52,500 bases of DNA from Neocallimastix lanati (nom. inval.) (Eukaryota > Neocallimastigomycota > Neocallimastigomycetes > Neocallimastigales > Neocallimastigaceae). The translations under genes and the position numbers were made by a program. The notes under the pieces are model-generated. The model did no database searches and was not told the DNA's origin. It saw only the letters and a list, made by a program, of their open reading frames with translations. The stretch is taken from NCBI GenBank assembly GCA_016946835.1, contig JACVTC010000101.1, forward strand, positions 75,001 to 127,500. The letters run 5' to 3'. Of this stretch, positions 33,449-45,623 are shown piece by piece (within the stretch, counting starts at the first letter, position 1; every line of letters begins with the position of its first letter).

Positions 33449-33740
33449 AAATAAATAAATAATAAATAATAAATAATAAATAATAAATAATAAATAAAAT
33501 AATAAATCATAAATAATAAATAATAAATAATAAATAAATAAATAAATAATAAATAATAAATAATAAATAAAATAATAAATAATAAATAATAAATAATAAA
33601 TAATAAATAATAAATAATAAATAAAATAATAAATAATAAATAATAAATAATAAATAATAAATAATAAATAATAAATAATAAATAATAAATAAAATAATAA
33701 ATAATAAATAATAAATAATAAATAATAAATAATAAATAAT
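33384..33740. repeat. Heptanucleotide satellite (AATAAAT)n
   Basis: About fifty units of a 7-bp repeat with occasional 4-bp slips. The same heptamer, on the other strand (TTATTTA), makes arrays at 40160-40240 and 47675-48012. Confidence 0.95.
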
Positions 33741-35942
33741 TGTAAATAAAAAGCGTATTTATTAATAAATAAATAAATAAATAAATAATGAATGATAAAT
33801 AAATAGATAGAAAGATAATTAAATAAATAAATCGTTCATGTCATTGACTGGTAAATTCATTTGATAATTTTTTTTTCTTCTTTTATATAATATTAAAGTT
33901 TTTAATTTTTAATTCTTATATTTTAAATTTTAATTTTATATTTTTGGTAAAAATAAAAATAAAAAAATAAAAAAATAAAAAAAAAAAGTATTACTAATTC
34001 AAGAAATTGATAAAATATAAAATTTAAAATATAATATTAATAAAAGTATATATACTTCATTATATTTAATTTTAACCATTAATAAATGCTTTTATTATGT
34101 TTTATAGTAATCGAAAAACAAATACTAATCATTCATATTATTATATGCATTTTTATTATTAATGCATAAATCAAAATATTTGTTCTTTTTCTTTTTTATT
34201 TTTTATTTTATATTCTTATATTGTTTTAAAGTAATAATAATAAATTGATTTCTTCCTCAAAATTACCATAAAAATTTTTAATTTTTAATCTTTAAAAAAA
34301 AATTTTTTTTTTTTTATTGTTTTTCTTTATTTCTTTATGTTTTATCCTGTCCAATTAATTTTTTTTCTATTAAATTATTTACTTTTATAGTATTTATTTA
34401 CTTTTATATTATTTATTTACTTTTATATTATTTATTTACTTATTTATTATGTCATCATTAAAATACATTATTCAATCAGAACTACATTAATGTTAACATT
34501 TTTATGATCAACTATTTATAATTTTAATTTATATTGTTTTTATTTATTTATATTATTTATTTATTTGTATTAATATTATTTATTTATTTTAATATTATTT
34601 ATTTATTTATTTATTTTAATATATTTAATAGATTAAATAAAAAATATATATAAATAGGCGGAAAATCATTTTATAAAAATATTTAAATAAAATAAAATAA
34701 AATAAAATAAAAAAAAAAAAATTAATATGATAAATTAAAAAAAAAAAAAAAAAGGGCTTAAAATTTATATATTTATAATAGATATCAATATAAATATATA
34801 TATTATCTATATAATTTATATATATCAAAAAGTATACTTCTAATTTATAGAGATGGAGAGAATATGAAAATTGATTAAATTTTCAAAAAAAAAATATTTT
34901 TTTTTTTTTTTTTTTAATTTTATTTTATATTATTTTTTATTTTAATTTATAAAAAAAAATAAAGTTTTTTTTTTTTTTTTTTTTTAAAAAAATTAAAATT
35001 AAAATTAAAATTAAAATTTATTATTATTTATTTATTATTTATTATAATTTATTATTTTTAATTATTTAAATATCATTATTATTATTATTATTATTTTTTA
35101 ATTAGTTAAACATATAAAATATATTTTAATATTTAATATTAAAATATTATATTTATCTATAAATATTTAAATTTAATAATAATAATAATAATAATAATTT
35201 TTTTTTTTATTTTAAACTTGGATCAAATTTGAGATTTAACTATAACAGTTTAAATTTATTAATAATTATAAAGAGAGAGACAGTGTCTGTTTTCTTCAAT
35301 GTTAAAGTTATCCAACCAAAAAAAAAAAAAAAAAAGAAAATAAAAACTAATGATCATGACGACAATAACAATGATAAGGATAAATTTTTTTTTTATAAAG
35401 AATAGATTATTTATTTGATTATTTTATAAATATATTTATATATATTATTTTTTTAAATTATTTTTTAAATTATTTTTTAATTAATATTATTATTATTATT
35501 TTTTTTTGTGTGTGTGTTTTTTTGTTTGTTTTTTGTTTTTTGTTTTTTGTTTTTGTTTTTGTTTTTCATAATAATAATAATAATAATAATAATAAACATT
35601 CTATACTTTAAATATACTTAATGTTTAAAGTATATAATACTATAATAATATTAATGAAATATTTATTTACTTTTTTTATTTTTTTTTTTTTGTATAAAAG
35701 AAAAATAAAAAAATAAAAAAAAAAAAATAAAAAAAAAATTAAAATTAAAATGAAATAGAATTAAATTTATTATAAAAAATTATAAAAAAAAAATTATATA
35801 AGAAAAAAAAAAAAAAAAAAAGATTTAGATTATAATGATGATATATGTTATATTATAATCTATAATATTAATTTATTTATATGTTATAAAAGATAATCGT
35901 TTTGTTCCATTAGCCTAGATTATATATATATATTATTTTTGG

Positions 35943-35973
<31 letters not shown>

Positions 35974-35978
35974 TTTAT
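33741..35978. other. Gene-free AT-rich DNA downstream of the GCL gene
   Basis: TTTA, AAT and poly-A/T tracts, a GT run and T5G repeats around 35505-35570. No gene, RNA or transposon motif is visible. Confidence 0.6.
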
Positions 35979-38844
35979 TTATCTAAATAATTTAATATCT
36001 TCTGGTTCTATGGTAGGTTTTTGTAATTCGGGTGAGGAAGAAGTGGAAGCGGCCTCCATTGTATTTGATTCTTTTTGCTTTTCTTTCTCTTCTTTTTCTT
36101 CTTCTTCTGCCTCACATTTTACCTTTTTACTATAATAATTATTTAAGGATTTAAATACTCTCTTCTTAATTGAATTATTAATGATTGTTTCTTCTCTACC
36201 CTTTTGTGGTTGTTCCAATTTCGATTTAATTTCATTAATATACTTTTCTTTTTCTTCCTTACTAAAGATACCATCAACACCAACCGTATTCACAATATTT
36301 ATTAAATCTTCTGGACGACGTTGATTGACTCCCTCAAGAATATTCATGAGATCATAGACAATGGTTGGATGAATCTTACTGTCATGCTTATAATCCTTAT
36401 GATGAGTAATGAATTCTCTAATCCATACTGCATCGGTTACTAATTCACCACTAGCTCTTTTGGAAATGAAAGTAGTATAACGGTTTAACTGATCAAGAAT
36501 ATCTTTTTCAATCTTGGACTTTGAAAGATATTCACAAACAAGGAAAAGAAGACCTGGGAAGGTACCTTTTTCGTCGGTGAAACCATTGATAATTTGGTCT
36601 AATGTCATTAATTCACAGGTATCATCTTCTTCTTCACCTTCCTTAAGTGGAAGAACATTTCTTCTGAACCAGAATTTCTTGGTTCTTAGGGCATCTCTAA
36701 CTTGAGCTACCTGCATATTTTCATCAATCTTTGAAATTGGAATATAGAAATTCAAATTTAAGTTCTTTATTGTACGGGTAAGAAGTAAAAGGAAAATAGA
36801 AAAGGCAGCATTAGCAAAATCAGTCAATTGAACTTCCATACTTCTGAACTCAATACGCCATCCAATATCCGTATTTGGTGGTGGTAATTTAAATCTTAAG
36901 GTTTGCCAATTGGTTGATTGAATATTTTCAAAGTGATCTGTACTATTTAAATCATCTTGAATAAGTAATTCATTAAAGATAACCAATGGATCACGAATAA
37001 AGAGATGAGCAATATGTCTAGCTAATAACTCATCAATACCATGTTGAACTAAATTATGGTAGATATCTTTATCGTACACTAAATCTATATCATTATATTT
37101 TTCTTTGTAGTAACAATGACCTTGGCAAGGTTGAGGTTCATCTGAAGTGTAATCTGGTCCAACAGAAAGGTAACTATCAATGGAATCGTATCTTGATTTA
37201 TTAATTTTAATGAATGGTTCACCATTTTCCTTAGTTTCTCCTGGTTTGGCCTCTCTCAATCCTCTTTCAATTGGATTACGATCATCAACACTACCTGAAA
37301 TAACATTCCAACGACAATCGGTATCTACAAGATAGCCCTTATAAGCTGGAGCACCTGCAGAAAGTGCTAAAAGAATTGGGGTAACTGGCGCTAAAGCATC
37401 ATAAATAAAACGAGCTTCTTGAATATCTGAAGCTTGGAAGGTCACTTGAAGACAAGAACATCCCATACCAAAACACATACAATCCAAGTAAACATGATCT
37501 TCCTTAGCTGGTTCAATTACTTCAGGTAAAGTTAAATTCTTTTTATGTTGATGATGATTCTTTAATATTTCAGGAATAGGTTCATTTAATGAATGACAAT
37601 AAATACTTTCATTATCACTTCCTTCTGATGCAGAGGAATTTATAGGTGAATAATTTGTGGCATCATCACTACTTCTATTTTTATCATTTTGATTAGCAAA
37701 ATAATCAACAAATGAAGCAATAGATTCTGGAACTGGTTCCCTAAATGGTGTTGGTGTCAGATGATCTCTATAAATTGGAAGGTTGATGGCAACTTTACTT
37801 CCACGACGTTTACGAATATTTGCAGTTAAAGTTGGGAAACGAGCATGATCTGTAATTGCTTGATCGGGTATAAAAAGACTTTGACTACAAGATGGTTTCA
37901 TATTATTTAAAATTTCTTCTAAAGAAAATTGTTCTCTATATTTGGTATCGTCTATATTTTTAAATAATTCTGGTGATAATGATATAAGTTTTGGATCTGG
38001 ATTTGGACGATAGTAATTTGGATATAAGAAATCTGGAGCACCTAATGTTGGAAAAGCCGTTATTGAAACAACAATATCATTATCACCTAATTTTTCACGA
38101 ATTAATTGACGTCTTAAATTCATATTTTTTTCTACTTTTAATAAATCCACTAATTTAGATCCATAAGGTAATCCTGGAGTACCTTCTATCATATATTTTG
38201 CATATTCTGGTTTCCATGAAGCTTGATAATTTTCTCTATATATAAATATAATATTTATTATATTTATTAATATTTTCATTTTTTTAAACTTTTTTTTTTT
38301 TTTTTTAAAAAAAATATTATTTAATTTTTTATTATATTCATTAAAGATATTATTGATATTCATCTTTTATTAAATAAAAAATAATATTTACTTTAATAAT
38401 TCATCCTCCTGAAGATTACTTAATGCTTCTGCAGCATTTAAACTTAATCTTGCAACTTTATTATATTTATCAATGTTTACAATAGAATATTCAATCTATT
38501 ATAAAAACGATTTTTATTTTTATAATATAAAAAAAATAAAATAAAATAAATAAAATAGAAATAAAAAAAAAAAAAAAAAAAAGAATTATACAGAAAATTA
38601 ATACCCCACTTATTTATCAAAACCTTATTTTCTTTATTTACTTATTTTTATATATGAAAAGATATATTATTTCACTTTATATATATACCTCATCTCCCCA
38701 AAGTAAACCTTCTGAATCTTTTTTGGTTTTACTAACTTTATCCCATACATTTAAAAATTGTGTAATACCATGACCATGAACAAAATCTGATTTTTTTTTA
38801 GCATCTTCCCATGTCATTGGTGTACCAAGACTAAGTAAACCCAT
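35979..38844 (-). CDS. GSH1: Glutamate-cysteine ligase (gamma-glutamylcysteine synthetase)
   Basis: Catalyses ATP-dependent joining of glutamate and cysteine, the first step of glutathione synthesis in the cytosol. Three exons: 38844-38689, 38495-38392 and 38235-35979, with introns of 193 bp (GTATAT...ATAG) and 156 bp (GTAAAT...ATAG). Splicing gives 838 aa. The start is chosen because MGLLSLGTPMTWEDAK and LLWGDEIEY match the eukaryotic GCL N-terminus; the in-frame Met at 38363 is inside intron 2. Family marks: ENYQASWKPEYAKYMIEGTP (88-107), DCMCFGMGCSCLQVTFQ (338-354) and RWNVISGSVDDRNPIERG (395-412). Oddities: a Ser/Asn/Asp-rich insert at about 265-330 before the Gly/Cys-rich motif, and a ~90-residue Lys/Glu/Ser-rich C-terminal tail. 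Together they make it longer than yeast or animal enzymes (about 640-680 aa). The core looks intact. Confidence 0.95.
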
Positions 38845-41124
38845 TTTTTATTTATATAAATTTTATTTTATTTCATAAAATTAATAATAATTGAAACTAT
38901 AATTGTTTTATCGTTTACTGAATAGTTCAATTTAATGAATTATAAAAATAACAAAATAATTCTTATTATTAAATGATTTTTAATTTATGATTTATATTTT
39001 AAGTGTTAAAAATCTCCAATAAATATATTTTTATTATTTTTACAATTTTTATTTTTTTCACAGATTAATTTTTCATTTAACTTTTTTAATTTGAAAGTTC
39101 AAAATTACTTTCTCTTTAATATTTTTATTTTTATAAATTTAATAAAAAAAATATTTTATTTTTAAATTTTGATTCTGTATTTAATAAAACACACTTTTTT
39201 TTTTTTAACACTAAAAATTTTATTAAAAAAAAAAAAAAATTACAATAATAATAATATAAGAAAAAAAAAAATGAAATGAAATTCTTTCATAATCTTTTTA
39301 TATTATTATTTTATTAATGAATACTATTTATATATTATTTATTATATATATAATATATTTTATATATATTTTTCTTTTTTTTTTTTTATAAATATTACGA
39401 AGTTTAAATTTGATATATTTTTTTTTATATTGTAATATAATTCATTCATAATTAGATTAATTCTATTTATTATAATATACTGTAATATATAATCTATTAA
39501 TTAATTGTCATCAAAATCCTCTTTATAAATATAATATTTTTATATTATTAATAATTATTTAAAGTAGAGTTAAATAACTTTATTAAATACAAATATAAAA
39601 TGATTTTTTTACATTTAACTTTGCATATATTTCTTAATACTATAATATATGCGGATTCAAATTCCACATTTTTTTTTAAAAAAAAAAGTTTAATATATAA
39701 AAAATTTTATTTAAATAATATAATATGTATAGTAACAATAAATAAACATTATATATAGTAAATAGCAGTAATAAAAAAAAAAAATATTTAATAGTATAAT
39801 TTTTCATTTCATTATTATTACATAATAAAAAAAATGAATAAATAAATCCATAAATAAATAAATAAATAAATATTTGATAATGTAAAATATATTAAAGAGC
39901 ATTTAATGTTAATAATATATATAAAGTAGTTATATAATTACTATTGGTATGTATATAATATATTTTATCAATATAATTCATTTTCATGAAATTGTTATAT
40001 TTATTAATATTTGGAATATTTGGTAAAACTTTGGAAGTTTTAATTTTACTTATATTGTAAAACTACAATTTTTTTTTTTTTTATTTTCTCAAATATTATC
40101 TATATATTTATTTTCTATTATTTATAAATAATTAATTATTATATTTTTATTATTTTAATTATTATTTATTATTTATTATTTATTATTTATTATTTATTAT
40201 TTATTATTTATTATTTATTATTTATTATTTATTATTTATTAAATATTTTTATTTATATAATATATAATTACTAATAATATAATATTATATATATTATTTT
40301 ATATTTATGATAGTATCTAAATATATTATTAATATATATTTGATTACATTTTAAATTTGTTCGATGATTAACCAAAAATCAACTAATTTTTAGTAGTCAA
40401 TTAAGCTCAACTATTTTAATTATGAAAATTATACATAAATTGTTGTTTCATAGTCAGTGACTAAAAACTATTATACATAATATTTATAATTAAAAAACAC
40501 TGTTAAATAAAAAGTATATAATTATGTTTTTTTTTAATAAATAGTAATTATATACAATATTTATTAATAATTAATTATATATAATAATTAATTAGATGTA
40601 ATATTTAATAATAATTAATTAGATGTTATATTTAATAATAATTAATTAGATATAATATTTAATAATAATAGATTTAAAAATAATTTTAAATAAAATTCAA
40701 CATTAACCCAATAATTAATTATCCAAATTAAATTTTTCTAATAATGTAACAAAATAAAAAATTATATAAATGATTATTATATAAATAAATAAATAATAAT
40801 AATAATTAAATAATAATAATAATAATAATAAATCATGATATTTTTTTTATTATTATTATTTATTAATTATTATTACTAACTATTAATTTCCAGAGTTTTT
40901 TTTTTTTTTTTTAATAATTACTTTTATAGCCCCTACTTATAGATATATTATTATATATTAAAATTATAGAAATGTATTAACATTTAAAATTATTGTTATT
41001 TATAGTACAAATTTTAAAATTTTTATATTTTATATACGTTACATCATATTTAGTAATCTTTGATTTAATTTGAAAATGTACATTACGAATACTTTTCAAT
41101 TTAAATTAATTACATTTTTAAATA
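38845..41124. other. AT-rich intergenic DNA between GCL and the MULE
   Basis: Includes a TTATTTA heptamer array (about 40160-40240) and three to four tandem ~31-bp units with TAATAATTAATTAGATGT (about 40585-40670). An imperfect inverted repeat around TTTTTAGTAGTC and AGTGACTAAAAAC lies at 40390-40470. No gene is seen. Confidence 0.6.
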
Positions 41125-41159
41125 CGTACTTACGAATGTGGTTCATTTCGCCAATTTTT
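41125..41159 (+). repeat. Left TSD and terminal inverted repeat of the MULE
   Basis: The TSD CGTACTTAC occupies 41125-41133. The TIR starts at 41134 and is recognisable to about 41159. Confidence 0.75.
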
Positions 41160-41299
41160 AAAATACAAATTTTCAATACGCCATTTATTTTTAATGGCTT
41201 GTAAAATTTTTTGTTAACGCCATAAAAAATTATAATACAATTAATTTTAAAATAAATAAATGTATAAATTAATAAATAAATAGATAAATAAATAAAGAA

Positions 41300-42920
41300 T
41301 ATAATAATAAAAATATATAAAATAAAATAAAATAAAATAAAATAAATAGTAGAATATGAATATAAAGTACAGATTGAATAAAATAAAATAAAATAAAATA
41401 AATAGTAGAATGTAAATATAAAGTACATATTTAATAAAATAAAATAAAATAAATAGTAGAATATGAATATAAAGTACATATTTAATAAAATAAAATAAAT
41501 AGTAGAATGTGAACATAAAGTACATATTTAATAAAATAAAATAAAATAAATAGTAGAATGTGAATATAAATTACAGATTGAATAAAATAAAATAAAATAA
41601 AATAAAATAAAATAAAATAAAATTAAATAAAATAAAATAAATAGTGAAGTAATATAAAAGAATAAAGTATTAATAAAAATAAAATAAAATAAAATAAAAT
41701 AAAATAAAATAAAATAAAATAAAATAAATAATGAAGTAATATAAAAGAATAAAGTATTAATAAAAATAAAATAAAATAAAATAAAATAAAATAAAATAAA
41801 ATAAAATAAAATAAAATAAAATAAAATAAAATAAAATAAAATAAAATAAAAAAAAATAAAATAAATAATGAAGTAATATAAAAGAATAAAGTATTAATAA
41901 AAATAAAATAAAATAAAATAAAATAAAATAAAATAAAATAAAATAAAATAAAATAAAATAAATAATGAAGTAATATAAAAGAATAAAGTATTAATAAAAA
42001 TAAAATAAAATAAAATAAAATAAAATAAAATAAAATAAAATAAAAAAAAATAAAATAAATAATGAAGTAATATAAAAGAATAAAGTATTAATAAAAATAA
42101 AATAAAATAAAATAAAATAAAATAAAATAAAATAAAATAAAATAAAATAAAATAAAATAAAATAAAATAAAATAAAATAAAATAAAATAAAATAAATAAT
42201 GAAGTAATATAAAAGAATAAAGTATTAATAAAAATAAAATAAAATAAAATAAAATAAAATAAAATAAAATAAAATAAAATAAAATAAAATAAAATAAATA
42301 ATGAAGTAATATAAAAGAATAAAGTATTAATAAAAATAAAATAAAATAAAATAAAATAAAATAAAATAAAATAAAATAAAAAAAAATAAAATAAATAATG
42401 AAGTAATATAAAAGAATAAAGTATTAATAAAAATAAAATAAAATAAAATAAAATAAAATAAAATAAAATAAAATAAAATAAAATAAAATAAAATAAAATA
42501 AAATAAAATAAAATAAAATAAAATAAAATAAATAATGAAGTAATATAAAAGAATAAAGTATTAATAAAAATAAAATAAAATAAAATAAAATAAAATAAAA
42601 TAAAATAAAATAAAATAAAATAAAATAAAATAAATAATGAAGTAATATAAAAGAATAAAGTATTAATAAAAATAAAATAAAATAAAATAAAATAAAATAA
42701 AATAAAATAAAATAAAATAAAATAAAATAAAATAAAATAAATAAAATAAAATAAATAATGAAGTAATATAAAAGAATAAAGTATTAATAAAAATAAAATA
42801 AAATAAAATAAAATAAAATAAAATAAAATAAAATAAAATAAAATAAAATAAATAGTAGAATATTAAAAATAAAGTACAGATTGAATAAAATAAAATAAAA
42901 TAAAATAAAATAAATATCTA
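41300..42920. repeat. (AAAAT)n array with minisatellite spacers, higher-order structure
   Basis: Pentamer AAAAT/AAATA runs are punctuated by two spacer types. Type 1 (TAGTAGAATATGAATATAAA then GTACAGATTG) occurs five times at 41345-41580 and once at about 42852; it is the reverse complement of the minisatellite at 17866-18245. Type 2 (AATGAAGTAATATAAAAGAA then TAAAGTATTAAT) occurs eleven times from 41644 to 42759. Successive type-2 spacings are about 88, 137, 97, 96, 138, 102, 97, 137, 102 and 121, a three-step pattern repeating roughly every 335 bp. Low-complexity reading frames here are artefacts. Confidence 0.9.
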
Positions 42921-43366
42921 TTATTAATTTTTATTAAAGAATATTAAAGATCAATGTTTTCGAAATGAAAATTTTTTACATTTTTATTATATTCAATTAA
43001 TGATGTAGTTTAATATTATTGGTAGTTAATAATCTCATTAAATATAAATGATTTTTTGCTTTCTAACATATATAATTAAATAAAACATTTTATTTTTAAA
43101 AATAAATTGTCTTTAATATTCTTTAATAAAAAAAAATAATAAATATTTATTTTATTATATATACTTGTACTTTTATAATATTACATTTAATATTTATTTT
43201 ATTTTATATACTTGTACTTATATTATTACATTCTTTATTTATTTATTTATTTATTTTACAAATAATTGAAAAACTAATTTTTCAAAATTAATATTACGAA
43301 TAATATTGGATAATTAATATAATAATTATAATTATATAATTAAAAAATATTTATAAAAATATAGAA

Positions 43367-44791
43367 ATGGAAGAAAATTTAATTATTGATATAAGTGAAT
43401 CCAACAAAGGAAAAGAACAAATTATTATTAATAAAAAATATAAATTTAATTTTTCATATAAAAGAAAAGATAATTCCAAAGTGTATAAATGTACAGAATA
43501 TAAAAAAATAAATAAATGTAAATCTTTTATTATTTTAAATGATAAGAAAGAAATTTTAAAGTATAATAGTTCACATAATCATCCTGAAAATGAATACGAT
43601 GTATCCCTATCTATAATGAAACATAAAATTAAAGATGGAATTGAAAAAAGTTCAATTCCTTTTGGTATAAAAATAAAACCCCTATATAATAAAATTTCTA
43701 AAGAAATGGGACTTATATGTCCAGAATATAATTCAATTAAATCCCAAATATCAAGAAATTTAAATAAAAAACTACCATCCAATGTAACAACATTTGCTGA
43801 AATTCCAAGTGAATCTGAATATTATAAAACAAAGCGAAGTGAAAATTTTATGATATTCAAAAATTCTAATTTAATAATTTTTCAATCCCCTTTTCAAGCA
43901 AAATTATTTAGGGAATATAATGATGATATATTTGTTGATGGTACATTTTTTATTGCCCCTAAATTTAGTTATCAAGTATTTATTACAAGAACTTATGCTA
44001 AAGAATTAGATAGTTTTTACACTACTTCTTTTGCAATATTAAAAAATAAAGAACAAGAAACATATAAAATGTTATTTGAAAAATTGAAAAAAAATGCTAA
44101 TACATGTAACAATAATATTAGAATTGAACCAAAAAATTTGCATTGTGATTTTAAAAGGGCCATATCTAAAGCAGCAAAAACAATATTTCCTAATACAAAT
44201 ATTAAATATTGCATTTGGCATTATAAAAAATCACTAGAAATTAAAAAAAATAAATTATGCTATAATGAAGTAAAAAATAATAATAATATATTTATTTATT
44301 ATAAAGCTATTTCAAATTTACCATTTATAAATCCTGAATATATATTTGATATTTATGTTATAATTAAAATTAAATCCATTAAAAATAATTATTGTCAATT
44401 TTTAAAATTTTTAGAATATTTTTATAAAACATATTTAATTGATTATGATATGAAAATTTGGAATTATTATAATAATATAGAACATATAACAAACAATGCC
44501 TCAGAATCACTCAATAATTATTTAAATAATTTATTTCCAACAAAACCATCTTTTTATGAATTAATAGATAAATTAAATGAACTTGAACATTTATCATATT
44601 ATGATTATCAAAGAAAAATAAGAGGAATTTGGAAAATAAAAAAAAGAGCAATAAATAAAGCTAATGAAATCAGTGTCTTAATTGAACGCTTCAAAAGTAT
44701 TGAAGCCAAGTTAATTGATGCTAAATGTGATAGAAATAAAATTATTAATTTGTGGTTTGATTGTTTAACTAATTTAAATAATATAATATAA
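43367..44791 (+). CDS. MULE transposase with N-terminal FLYWCH-type zinc finger
   Basis: 474 aa, uninterrupted, AT-rich codons like the surroundings. The N-terminus (about 25-75) has a zinc-finger pattern of the FLYWCH/WRKY-GCM1 kind: Cys42, Cys51, His70, His72 in YKCTEY ... NKCKSF ... SSHNHPE. The RNase-H-like MULE catalytic domain follows. Asp191 is in DIFVDGTFFIAPKFSYQVF, Asp261 in LHCDFKRAISKAAK followed by CIWHYKKSLEIKK, and Glu380 in NNASESLNNYL, giving a complete DDE triad. No C-terminal SWIM zinc finger was noticed. It would bind the TIRs and cut and paste the element at 41134-45563. The start is the first ATG after a stop-rich leader. An intact frame between matched TIRs and a TSD suggests recent activity. 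Confidence 0.9.
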   Translation: MEENLIIDISESNKGKEQIIINKKYKFNFSYKRKDNSKVYKCTEYKKINKCKSFIILNDKKEILKYNSSHNHPENEYDVSLSIMKHKIKDGIEKSSIPFGIKIKPLYNKISKEMGLICPEYNSIKSQISRNLNKKLPSNVTTFAEIPSESEYYKTKRSENFMIFKNSNLIIFQSPFQAKLFREYNDDIFVDGTFFIAPKFSYQVFITRTYAKELDSFYTTSFAILKNKEQETYKMLFEKLKKNANTCNNNIRIEPKNLHCDFKRAISKAAKTIFPNTNIKYCIWHYKKSLEIKKNKLCYNEVKNNNNIFIYYKAISNLPFINPEYIFDIYVIIKIKSIKNNYCQFLKFLEYFYKTYLIDYDMKIWNYYNNIEHITNNASESLNNYLNNLFPTKPSFYELIDKLNELEHLSYYDYQRKIRGIWKIKKRAINKANEISVLIERFKSIEAKLIDAKCDRNKIINLWFDCLTNLNNII

Positions 44792-45059
44792 ATATTACTT
44801 TATAATAAATAATTAAGAAATGAGGAATGACCAAATGAAATAATCAGAATTCTGTCATTCAATAATTTAATTTATAAAGCATATTAAATTTATACAGTTT
44901 TAATAAATATTCAAATACAATGTATAATTTATAGTTTTATCATTATAATTATTATTTCGCTTAATAATTTTTAAAAGAAAAGAATTATTATTAATAAAAT
45001 TTATATTTTTAATAACATTTGTAATTTTATATAATTTTTTATTAATAAAATTTAAATAA

Positions 45060-45375
45060 AAAAATTATTATTATTAGTTTTATATTTTTAATAACATTTA
45101 AGTAAAAGAATTATTATTAATAACATTTATATTTTTATGTGTTTTTTTTTATTAATAACATTTAAGTAAAATAATTAATAATATTTATATTTTTAATAAC
45201 ATTTAAATAAAAGAATTATTATTAATAACATTTATATTTTTAATAGCATTTAAATAAAAGAAGAATTATTATTAATAACATTTATATTTTTATGTGTTTT
45301 TTTTATTAATAACATTTAAGTAAAATAATTAATAATATTTATATTTTTAATAACATTTAAATAAAAGAATTATTA
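45060..45375. repeat. Tandem repeats inside the MULE 3' part
   Basis: Units of ~50 bp built on ATTAATAACATTTATATTTT and AACATTTAAATAAAAGAATT. A larger ~105-bp block containing TATGTGTTTTTTTT occurs twice (about 45118-45223 and 45265-45372). Confidence 0.85.
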
Positions 45376-45534
45376 TTAAAAAAAAAGAATTAAAATCAAA
45401 AAATCTAACCATTATATGATTTATTTAATTATTCACTTAATAATTAATTTAAAAATTGAAATAACAAAATAATACAATAAAATAATATTATGTAGTATAA
45501 TATAGCTATAGCCACAAATTTATATATATCACGT

Positions 45535-45572
45535 GAAAAAAATTGGCGTAATGCAACTTCCCCCGTACTTAC
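45535..45572 (-). repeat. Right terminal inverted repeat and TSD of the MULE
   Basis: The TIR occupies about 45535-45563 in inverted orientation. The second CGTACTTAC is 45564-45572. Confidence 0.75.
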
Positions 45573-45592
45573 TTTGTATTAATTAAAATATT

Positions 45593-45623
<31 letters not shown>

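Larger units (their letters stand above)
41134..45563 (+). mobile_element. Complete MULE-type DNA transposon with TIRs and 9-bp TSD
   Basis: 4430 bp. The left end GAATGTGGTTCATTTCGCCA continues into poly-T. The right end read on the minus strand is GGGGGAAGTTGCATTACGCC followed by AATTTTTTT. The shared core is GTTGCATTWCGCCAATTTTT with one indel. Both ends are flanked by the same nine bases, CGTACTTAC (41125-41133 and 45564-45572), matching the 8-11-bp duplications made by Mutator-like transposases. Cargo is a 1.6-kb repeat array and one intact transposase gene. Subterminal CGCC motifs recur at 41180-41225. Confidence 0.85.

Noticed and set aside
33384-33740. A CRISPR-like or telomeric array
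   Set aside because: Units are contiguous 7-bp AT repeats with no spacers and no G-rich strand.
38236-38391. Start of the GCL protein at the Met at 38363
   Set aside because: The sequence between 38236 and 38391 has GT...AG ends, is low-complexity, and joining exon 2 to 38235 restores the conserved family sequence in frame.
41096-41525. Two long aromatic-rich minus-strand frames
   Set aside because: They are produced by AAAAT pentamers and minisatellite units in the MULE array.
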